From NCBI GenBank assembly GCA_020355105.1, contig CP070658.1, positions 2,536,693 to 2,543,076 of the forward strand: DNA of 6,384 nt. The letters run 5' to 3'. Both the position numbers and the translations under genes were made by a program. The number at the start of each line of letters is the position of its first letter. The first letter of the stretch is position 1. This document shows, one piece after another, positions 1 to 5,010 of this stretch. Under the pieces are notes generated by a model, which had not been told where the DNA came from, did not search any database, and saw only the letters and a program-made list of their open reading frames with translations. This stretch comes from Candidatus Thorarchaeota archaeon. Lineage in GTDB: Archaea > Asgardarchaeota > Thorarchaeia > Thorarchaeales > Thorarchaeaceae.

Positions 1-5
1 ACCTC

Positions 6-10
6 GAGGT
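6..10 (+). promoter_or_regulatory. Shine-Dalgarno site of the PAC2 gene
   Basis: GAGGT lies nine bases before the ATG at 20 and can pair with the 3' end of archaeal 16S rRNA. It supports the ATG at 20 as the start; the nearby ATG at 24 is in another frame. Any promoter for this gene lies left of the window. Confidence 0.6.
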
Positions 11-19
11 TCGCAGCTC

Positions 20-799
20 ATGGATGAAACGTGTGACGCAAAAGTACTGGGTTCACCTGACGCTCAGGTTGTTCAGACAAAGGAATTCGAAATGGAGCAA
101 CCCCTGCTCGTGTGTTGTTTTCCGTCCGCAGGTGTAATAGGCACAATCGCTGCAAACACCCTCATAGAACAGTTCAAGATGGAAGAAGTGGCTCACTTAA
201 GGTCGAGATACATGCCATCGGCGGCCATCTTTATGGATGGTCTTCTCAGACACCCATTTCGTATCTATGCAGAACCTGCTAGGAACTTGGTTGTTGTAAC
301 AGCTGAACTCCCCGTGGCTGAGGACGGCCTCTACATTGTTAGCTCCGCACTATTGGACTGGGCAGCTAGCGTAGGAGTCAAAGAAACCGTGGTACTGGAC
401 GGCATTCCTGTCCAGGGAATTCCTCACAACCGCAAGGTGTTGTATGCTGCGGAACAAGAGAAACTGGCCGAGTTGGAGAAGGACGGGAATATGGAGATTC
501 TTCAGAAGGGAATAATAACAGGAATTGCAGGGTCAATCCTCTCAGAGACTTTGTGCAGAGCGATGGTCGGTTTTGCGCTCCTCACGCCTGCTATTCCAGT
601 GATGCCGGATCCTGAGGGTGCGGTCCAGCTACTTGAAGCACTCAACAGACTATACAAAGTGGGAGTTAATGTCGAAGAACTCAAAGAAAGCGCGGAACAA
701 GTCAGAAGAAAGATGGAAGAAGTGGCTCAGCAAGTGGAAGGAATGCGGCGACAGCAACCAAGCATATCCCAAAGAGGGTATGAGCGGTTGTATGCGTGA
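20..799 (+). CDS. PAC2 family protein, proteasome assembly chaperone homologue with C-terminal HbYX tail
   Basis: This 259-residue protein matches the PAC2 family, the archaeal relatives of eukaryotic proteasome assembly chaperones PAC1/PAC2 (Pyrococcus PbaA/PbaB type). Visible family signatures are the FPSAGVIG turn (residues 34-41), where most members have a glycine-rich GfPg.G version, the block MPSAAIFMDGLLRHPFRIYA (about 65-84), and the VVLDGIPVQG strand-turn (about 124-133). The last 45 residues or so are charged, probably a helical coiled coil, as in the family. The protein ends Leu-Tyr-Ala, a hydrophobic-Tyr-X (HbYX) tail of the kind that docks into pockets of the proteasome alpha ring. 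There is no signal peptide or membrane segment, so it should be cytosolic. The ATG start is supported by GAGGT nine bases upstream. The next gene is convergent, so this is the last gene of its transcript. Inferred role: assembly or gate-opening of the 20S proteasome; PAC2 members with other roles exist. Confidence 0.88.
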   Translation: MDETCDAKVLGSPDAQVVQTKEFEMEQPLLVCCFPSAGVIGTIAANTLIEQFKMEEVAHLRSRYMPSAAIFMDGLLRHPFRIYAEPARNLVVVTAELPVAEDGLYIVSSALLDWAASVGVKETVVLDGIPVQGIPHNRKVLYAAEQEKLAELEKDGNMEILQKGIITGIAGSILSETLCRAMVGFALLTPAIPVMPDPEGAVQLLEALNRLYKVGVNVEELKESAEQVRRKMEEVAQQVEGMRRQQPSISQRGYERLYA

Positions 800-835
800 A
801 TAATCGATACGTTCAGGCTGAGGAGTGTAGGGCGC

Positions 836-1387
836 CTAGTCAGTGCATTTTACATATGCTTCCTTGGCACCTTCTGCGTTTCGCTCTCCTACCTTTCCAG
901 GCCATTTCTCTCTGATTACTTCTTGGACTGTTTCCAACTTGATAAGGCCAGTTGCCTTGGCGAAAGCGCCAAGCATCGTTGTGTTAACAACCGGAAGTCC
1001 AGCCACGAGAAGATTGTATTTCAGAGCGATTCCTGTCCCGTCGTATGTGAATATATGTCCTCGAGGAAGCTTCAGTTCAGAAGGACTCTTCGAGATGTTC
1101 ACTATCACCTTGCCCTCCTCCTTGAGCCCTTCAGTGACATCGATGAGATCGATAATCCCTGGGTCAAGCACCGCAACTATGTCGGGTTCATAGATTTGGC
1201 TTCGCACATTTATGGGCGAATGAGATATTCTAGTGAACGCTTTCACTGGTGCTCCACGACGTTCTGCCCCGAAGTATGGAAATGCCTGTACTCCTTCATA
1301 GCCATCGATGTAAGCGGCCTTAGCAAGGAGTTCTGCTGAAGTCACTCCACCTTGTCCGCCGCGACCATGCCAACGAATCTCAATCAG
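836..1387 (-). CDS. porG: Pyruvate/2-oxoacid:ferredoxin oxidoreductase gamma subunit, orphan, probable CTG start
   Basis: The protein matches the gamma (PorG/VorC-like) subunit of 2-oxoacid:ferredoxin oxidoreductases, which convert pyruvate or branched 2-oxoacids plus CoA to acyl-CoA, CO2 and reduced ferredoxin in the cytoplasm. Diagnostic stretches are the N-terminal RWHGRGGQGGVTSAELLAKA, then FPYFGAERRGAPVKAFTRIS and SQIYEPDIVAVLDPGIID. The first in-frame standard start is GTG at 1345, but that would cut off RWHGRGGQGG, conserved across the family. The frame stays open to a TAG at 1402-1400. Within it, CTG at 1387-1385 lies nine bases after GGAG and gives M-I-E-I-R-W-H-G, the usual family N terminus (183 residues). 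I therefore choose CTG; an ATT start at 1384 or a base error in an original ATG are alternatives. Unusually, no alpha, beta or delta subunit gene adjoins it: downstream is the convergent PAC2 gene, upstream a divergent methyltransferase. The family call is strong; the substrate is unknown. Confidence 0.85.
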   Translation of the reverse strand: MIEIRWHGRGGQGGVTSAELLAKAAYIDGYEGVQAFPYFGAERRGAPVKAFTRISHSPINVRSQIYEPDIVAVLDPGIIDLIDVTEGLKEEGKVIVNISKSPSELKLPRGHIFTYDGTGIALKYNLLVAGLPVVNTTMLGAFAKATGLIKLETVQEVIREKWPGKVGERNAEGAKEAYVKCTD

Positions 1388-1396
1388 TTTGACCAG

Positions 1397-1402
1397 CTCC
1401 TA
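1397..1402 (-). promoter_or_regulatory. Shine-Dalgarno site deciding the porG start
   Basis: Read on the minus strand this is TAGGAG, followed by nine bases and then CTG (1387-1385). The same nine-base spacing separates GAGGT from the ATG of the PAC2 gene. No comparable site stands before the GTG at 1345. The TAG of this element is also the in-frame stop that closes the reading frame upstream. It is the main evidence for the CTG start. Confidence 0.5.
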
Positions 1403-1407
1403 ATACT

Positions 1408-1438
1408 CACATCGGGTCGACATGTGGCCCACATCGGG
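1408..1438. repeat. Direct repeat flanking a palindrome in a divergent promoter region (possible operator)
   Basis: CACATCGGG occurs at 1408-1416 and again at 1430-1438, a period of 22 bp or about two helical turns. Between and partly within the copies sits the perfect 13-bp palindrome ATGTGG-C-CCACAT (1422-1434). The element lies between the divergent porG and methyltransferase genes, 20 bp or more from the porG start, where a transcription factor could act. The repeat is read directly; operator function is inference, and a 9-bp repeat could be chance. Confidence 0.35.
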
Positions 1439-1441
1439 AAG

Positions 1442-1447
1442 ATAAAG
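1442..1447 (-). promoter_or_regulatory. Possible TATA box for porG
   Basis: On the minus strand this reads TTTATC within CCTTTATCTTCC. Archaeal transcription usually begins about 25-27 bases downstream, which would be near 1418-1420 and give a leader of about 30 bases that includes the AGGAG site. The match to a TATA box is weak. Confidence 0.25.
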
Positions 1448-1462
1448 GACTTTCGTTAATAC

Positions 1463-1470
1463 TATATGAT
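1463..1470 (+). promoter_or_regulatory. Probable TATA box for the methyltransferase gene
   Basis: TATATGAT lies in the most A/T-rich part of the intergenic region (TTAATACTATATGATACT, 1456-1473). Initiation about 25-27 bases downstream would fall near 1490-1493, so the message would be just long enough to contain GGAG at 1498-1501 ahead of the ATG at 1514. This placement also argues against the TTG at 1496 as the start codon. Confidence 0.45.
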
Positions 1471-1513
1471 ACTCCAAGCGCCGTGAGCAGCGTCGTTGGA
1501 GTGGTTGTTTGTC

Positions 1514-2320
1514 ATGGACGAGCACATCAAGGCGAATATGGAGAATTGGAATGAGCGAGTTGACGTCCACAAGGATAGCAAGTTCTACGATGTAGAGGGA
1601 TTCTTGAAGGGAAACCAGACGCTGGACCCAATTGAGTTGGAAGAGGTGGGTGACGTGACTGACAAGTCAGTCCTACATCTGATGTGTCATTTCGGATTAG
1701 ATACGCTCTCTTGGGCCAGGCTTGGTGCCGTGGCCACTGGAGTGGATTTCTCTGAGAAAGCGATAGAACTAGCTGAGGATTTGAGAGAGCAGATTGGCGT
1801 AGATGCTCGCTTCATTGCTTCTGACATATACAAGCTCCCTGATGTTCTCGACGATGAATTTGATATCGTCTTCACATCCGGTGGCGTTTTGACCTGGTTG
1901 CCAGACCTTGACAAGTGGGCGAAGGTTGTGTCGCGCTACGTGAAACGCGGCGGCTTCTTCTACATCCGCGAGTTCCACCCTACGTCTTACGTGTTTGATG
2001 ATGATGAGGGAGTAAAAGAACTGAAACTGAAATTTCCCTACTGTCCCTCTGGTCCGATGAAGTTTGAAGATGGGGGCACCTATGCAGACTCTTCAAGCGA
2101 TGTAAAGAGCAGAGTCACATATGAGTGGAGTCACAGCCTGTCTGAGATTATCAATGCCATAATAGATGCAGGTCTGAGACTGGATTTCTTCAACGAGTTT
2201 CCATTTACAACCTGGAGGGAGCTTCCCTTCATGATTCAGCGGGATGATGGAAGGTGGGTTCTCCCCTCAAACCAAGATAGCCTCCCCTTGATGTTCTCTC
2301 TCAAGGCTAGCAAGATCTGA
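1514..2320 (+). CDS. Class I SAM-dependent methyltransferase
   Basis: This 268-residue protein has a class I Rossmann-type methyltransferase fold. Motif I is LHLMCHFGLD (residues 54-63), a recognised variant of the usual E/DxGxGxG loop in this subfamily. It is followed by GVDFS with the acidic Asp78 expected to bind the SAM ribose, then SDIYKLPDVL and a motif IV-like region TSGGVLTWLPDLDKW. The C-terminal part (YEWSHSLSEIINAIIDAGL, then PFTTWRELPFM) is the conserved tail of a family common in bacteria, whose members start with a similar NWN.RV.VH...FYD.EGF segment. The substrate is unknown. I chose ATG at 1514: it has GGAG twelve bases upstream and a well-placed TATA box. TTG at 1496 would leave almost no leader, and ATG at 1538 (giving MENWNERV) remains possible with AAGG five bases before it. 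It is probably transcribed alone. The bacterial flavour suggests transfer, which is inference. Confidence 0.88.
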   Translation: MDEHIKANMENWNERVDVHKDSKFYDVEGFLKGNQTLDPIELEEVGDVTDKSVLHLMCHFGLDTLSWARLGAVATGVDFSEKAIELAEDLREQIGVDARFIASDIYKLPDVLDDEFDIVFTSGGVLTWLPDLDKWAKVVSRYVKRGGFFYIREFHPTSYVFDDDEGVKELKLKFPYCPSGPMKFEDGGTYADSSSDVKSRVTYEWSHSLSEIINAIIDAGLRLDFFNEFPFTTWRELPFMIQRDDGRWVLPSNQDSLPLMFSLKASKI

Positions 2321-2327
2321 AGTAATC

Positions 2328-3698
2328 CTACGAAGATTGTGCTTTGATTGCCGTAAGAACACCTTCGGCAGAGTTCGCTGCTTGCTGAAGTCCCACGCCG
2401 GATCCAGACGTATCTGTTCCGACTATGTACAGTCCTTTGATCGGGGTTTCGGGTCCTGGTCGGTCCAAATCAGTCTGACCAGGGATGAGTGCGGCTCTTG
2501 TAGCATATGACGTCTGCACGTGCTCCATCTCGATATGCTTCAGAACCTCTTCATGGTATTCCTTCAGACCGTTACTCTTGACGGCATTGACCATCTCCTC
2601 CGCTGTACGACCCTCATGCAGAATTGTAGCAATGCCCAGCAGCTCCTTTCCCGTAGGAGCACACGAAGGGTCAAACGAGGAGAGTGATATCATCCAGGTT
2701 TCTGGTCTGGGATGCACTATTACTCGTGACTTGCGATCACCAATCACAACCTCGTCAAGGCCAAGCCAGATTGTTACGCCCTGAGTGACTCTCATCTGGC
2801 TCCATCTCTCAAAGAACTGAACTACGTCAGGACGGTTAGATGTGACAATCTTGGGCATTGACCAGAGAGGTATATTGCTAATCACCAAGTTGTGCTCAAG
2901 CTCTTTCCCGCCAACTACAAGACCTCGAACATTCCCTCCCTTCTCGGCAATCTTATCTACAGGGGCGTTCAGAACGTACTCGCCGCTGATGGCGTCGCAA
3001 ACACGGTCTACCAAGCTCTGCATTCCGCCGATGGCGATTCCCTCGTCATACTCATCAGTCCCAAAGATGAGTCTTCGTGCTGACTGGAGCCTACTACTTT
3101 CCCTGTCTGTATCCTTCAGTGTGCGCAAAGCCTCATACGCTGATGCTTCGTCGATTGACACCCCAGCTGCCATGTAGATCGCACTCTGCATCACATCAAG
3201 CATGACTTCGTTTGTTGCACCTTTTGATTCCATGAACTCTCGGAATGTGATGTCCTTGTACTGTTTCATCTCCTCAAGCTTCATCGTCTTGATCTTGGCT
3301 CCAATTCTCGCTAGACCAAGACGACCACGCACTCCCGTAAGGGGCCATCTCAGGGTTTCACCTATGCTTGAAGGAATTGTTCCAACTTTGTCATAAACTC
3401 GAAAATGCCAACCTTCATGCAAGACAAACTCTGGAGGAGGATTCAGATGCGCCTTCAAGAAGCGGACGAAGGCACCTCTCCTAATCCGAGTCACAACATG
3501 CAAGCCTTGATCAACACGAAAATCACCAACCCAGTATCCATGCCATACTCCGCCAAGCCGCTTCGCTTGCTCGAGGACTAGCACTCTCTTGCCTTCAGCA
3601 GTGAGAGCAAGAGAAGTCAAGAGACCTCCTGCACCACCTCCAGCGACAATAGCGTCATAGTCTGAGGGCTCAACTCGGTCTAGGGTTGTTTCACGCAT
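2328..3698 (-). CDS. FAD/NAD(P)-dependent oxidoreductase, phytoene-desaturase-like
   Basis: This 456-residue flavoprotein has the two FAD-binding ends typical of the phytoene desaturase/amine oxidase superfamily. The N-terminal Rossmann motif is AIVAGGGAGG (residues 16-25), with Glu43 in VLVLEQAKRLGG to hold the ribose. The C-terminal motif YIVGTDTSGSGVGLQQAANS (424-443) contacts the flavin pyrophosphate. In between, WHGYWVGDFRVDQGLHVV (52-69) and IGGMQSLVDRV match segments that shape the active site in this group. No membrane helix is evident, although relatives often act on lipid-like isoprenoids. Substrate and direction of reaction are unknown; carotenoid or isoprenoid desaturation or saturation is one option, and other amine-oxidase-like roles are equally open. 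ATG at 3698 is the only reasonable start ahead of the FAD motif; no strong Shine-Dalgarno precedes it. It lies 76 bp downstream of the Gfo/Idh gene on the same strand and probably shares its transcript. Its end is only 7 bp from the convergent methyltransferase gene. Confidence 0.87.
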   Translation of the reverse strand: MRETTLDRVEPSDYDAIVAGGGAGGLLTSLALTAEGKRVLVLEQAKRLGGVWHGYWVGDFRVDQGLHVVTRIRRGAFVRFLKAHLNPPPEFVLHEGWHFRVYDKVGTIPSSIGETLRWPLTGVRGRLGLARIGAKIKTMKLEEMKQYKDITFREFMESKGATNEVMLDVMQSAIYMAAGVSIDEASAYEALRTLKDTDRESSRLQSARRLIFGTDEYDEGIAIGGMQSLVDRVCDAISGEYVLNAPVDKIAEKGGNVRGLVVGGKELEHNLVISNIPLWSMPKIVTSNRPDVVQFFERWSQMRVTQGVTIWLGLDEVVIGDRKSRVIVHPRPETWMISLSSFDPSCAPTGKELLGIATILHEGRTAEEMVNAVKSNGLKEYHEEVLKHIEMEHVQTSYATRAALIPGQTDLDRPGPETPIKGLYIVGTDTSGSGVGLQQAANSAEGVLTAIKAQSS

Positions 3699-3774
3699 GT
3701 TGGACTCGAAACTGGCCTTGGGTCGTTCCTACTTAAGGCTGTCCGCTTGGGACGTGTGCCAAATGCTGATTGGG

Positions 3775-4878
3775 CTAGAGAATCTCCACGGTTCGCGTCT
3801 TGTTTGAAGACTCATACGCTGCATCCACAATCCTGTGCGCAGCAATGGCATCCAGAAAGCCTGGAGAGGGGTCTCTATCAGACTGAATCGCCTTGATGAA
3901 TGCATAACTGATTGCAGAAAACCTCTCCGTGCCAACGGTCGCCAGGGCATCATATGCCTCTGGAGCGATGTTCTTAGCACGAACTCCGAGAGTATCGAGT
4001 AGTGCGTTGTTCGCATTGTCCCTATGCACACGTACGCGTACTTCTTCAATCGTCTGAAACTCCAGCCATCGCTCGTCTGCTTCAAGAGTGACTCCGATGT
4101 ATCCCTTCTCGAAGAAGAACTCAATCCTCCTCTCATTAGGACGGTCCAATGAATGCCATATTGAGTCAAGCGTGCTCACAGCCCCATCCTTGTGGGTCAG
4201 AATCAGTGATGCTTGGTCCTCTACCTCCCTTTCCGAGAAGAAGCCGACTTTCGCGTAGACACTTTCAATGTCACCAAAGAACCATTGCAAGATGTCAATA
4301 TCGTGGATGCTGTGCTCGATGAGTGTGCCTCCACCTGCAATGGAGTGGTTTCCTCGCCATTGAGTATAATATCCGTGTTCTATGGGAAAGTGCTGGTCGA
4401 CGCGAATATGGGCCAACACAGGATAGCCAAAGTCACGAGTTTCAATGAGATGCTTTGCGTAGAGAAGGAATGGATCATATCTGAGGACTAGACCGACCCC
4501 GGCTCTCACACCTGCGTCCTTGGTCACTGCAAACATCTCGCGTGCCTGTGGACAGCTGTGTGCAAGGGGTTTCTCACAGAAGACGTCCTTCTTTGCCCTG
4601 GCCGCAGATTTCACGATGTCGGTATGCTTGCTGGTGGGAGTACACACGTACACGATGTCAACATTGTCATCGTTGATGAGATCATTGTAGTCTTCGTAGG
4701 TCTTAGCTGCTTCAAACAGCTCAGCTGCGCTCTTCAGAGATTCTTCATCTATATCGCAAAGTGCATGAATATCCACATCAACGAGCCCAGCATCACGCAA
4801 TGCCGTGATGGCAACAAGATGCATTCGTCCGATATTTCCCGTTCCAATTAAGCCCAAGCCAGTTTTCGCCTTGCTCAA
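3775..4878 (-). CDS. Gfo/Idh/MocA family NAD(P)-dependent oxidoreductase
   Basis: This 367-residue protein is a full-length Gfo/Idh/MocA dehydrogenase. The N-terminal Rossmann domain carries GLIGTGNIGRMH (residues 9-20), Asp42 at the end of the second strand (ALCDID), the VCTPTSKH strand-turn (78-85), and the signature CEKPLA (101-106) with the catalytic-type Lys103. The C-terminal alpha/beta domain holds GGGTLIEHSIHDIDIL (182-197), where His192 and Asp195 fit the family's active-site H..D pattern. Members oxidise or reduce sugars, inositols and related polyols with NAD(P); the substrate here cannot be read. The start is TTG at 4878-4876. No in-frame ATG lies close upstream, and TTG gives the usual short lead before the glycine motif. 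A small reading frame ends inside this start codon (TTGA, 4878-4875), so translation may be coupled to it. The FAD oxidoreductase gene follows after 76 bp and is likely co-transcribed. Confidence 0.92.
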   Translation of the reverse strand: MSKAKTGLGLIGTGNIGRMHLVAITALRDAGLVDVDIHALCDIDEESLKSAAELFEAAKTYEDYNDLINDDNVDIVYVCTPTSKHTDIVKSAARAKKDVFCEKPLAHSCPQAREMFAVTKDAGVRAGVGLVLRYDPFLLYAKHLIETRDFGYPVLAHIRVDQHFPIEHGYYTQWRGNHSIAGGGTLIEHSIHDIDILQWFFGDIESVYAKVGFFSEREVEDQASLILTHKDGAVSTLDSIWHSLDRPNERRIEFFFEKGYIGVTLEADERWLEFQTIEEVRVRVHRDNANNALLDTLGVRAKNIAPEAYDALATVGTERFSAISYAFIKAIQSDRDPSPGFLDAIAAHRIVDAAYESSNKTRTVEIL

Positions 4879-4976
4879 CGGGTCTCAACTACCATAGCCT
4901 GCATGGCCTCGAGGATATTTGAGTTTTTGTCCCTCTCTCTGACCATAGATTGGACACGACTATTCTTAATAAGCAT
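4875..4976 (-). CDS. Possible small ORF (33 codons) overlapping the Gfo/Idh start
   Basis: From ATG at 4976 (directly after an in-frame TAG) the minus strand reads 33 codons to a TGA at 4877-4875, which overlaps the TTG of the Gfo/Idh gene as TTGA. In-frame ATGs also lie at 4946, 4904 and 4895. The longest product ends NILEAMQAMVVETR and is charged and probably helical. The ATG at 4895 has GAGG eleven bases upstream and would give a six-residue leader peptide; the longer starts lack a Shine-Dalgarno. I do not recognise the peptide. It could be a leader that couples translation to the TTG start, a small protein, the remnant of a gene, or chance. The four-base overlap is the main reason to list it. 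Confidence 0.25.
   Translation of the reverse strand: MLIKNSRVQSMVRERDKNSNILEAMQAMVVETR
4913..4920 (-). promoter_or_regulatory. Possible TATA box for the Gfo/Idh gene
   Basis: On the minus strand this reads AAATATCC, preceded by an A-rich stretch. Initiation about 25 bases downstream would fall near 4890, leaving a leader of only about 12 bases before the TTG at 4878. If this box is the one used, the 33-codon ORF would not be transcribed in full. The A/T box at 4965-4973 is the competing candidate. Confidence 0.3.
4965..4973. promoter_or_regulatory. Near-symmetric A/T box between divergent genes
   Basis: The plus strand reads CTTAATAAG and the minus strand CTTATTAAG, so either strand could bind TBP. 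For the rightward gene, initiation about 26 bases downstream (near 4995) would give a short leader containing the AAGGAG at 4997-5002. For the leftward gene it would fall near 4942, giving a leader of about 64 bases before the Gfo/Idh TTG. The rightward use is better supported. Confidence 0.4.
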
Positions 4977-4996
4977 CTAGAAATGAAAGACTTCAG

Positions 4997-5002
4997 AAGG
5001 AG
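4997..5002 (+). promoter_or_regulatory. Shine-Dalgarno site of the SNAP/TPR-like gene
   Basis: AAGGAG stands eight bases before GTG at 5011. It is the strongest ribosome-binding site in the window and fixes the GTG start. An in-frame TGA at 4984-4986 closes the frame upstream, and there is no ATG between that stop and the GTG. Confidence 0.7.
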
Positions 5003-5010
5003 CTAGTGCT

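Noticed and set aside
800..835. GGCGCC palindrome between convergent PAC2 and porG genes as a terminator
   Set aside because: The stem is only a few base pairs long, overlaps the porG stop codon and is followed by no T-run on either strand.
923..1339. 138-codon open frame on the plus strand
   Set aside because: It is antisense to porG, has no ribosome-binding site, and its product (Cys-, Ser- and His-rich) resembles no protein family.
1343..1345. GTG as the start of porG
   Set aside because: It would remove the conserved RWHGRGGQGG segment encoded in frame just upstream, and it has no Shine-Dalgarno; CTG at 1387-1385 fits better.
1496..1498. TTG as the start of the methyltransferase
   Set aside because: It overlaps the GGAG that serves the ATG at 1514, lies within a few bases of the predicted transcription start, and adds residues (MEWLFV) not seen in the family.
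3729..4169. 146-codon open frame on the minus strand
   Set aside because: It lies almost wholly inside the Gfo/Idh gene in another frame of the same strand. Its product is rich in Arg, Ser, Trp and Met with no domain, while the Gfo/Idh frame has clear family motifs.
4213..4851. Plus-strand open frames of 92 and 97 codons opposite the Gfo/Idh gene
   Set aside because: Both are antisense shadows without ribosome-binding sites or recognisable domains; the opposite strand encodes a complete, well-conserved dehydrogenase.
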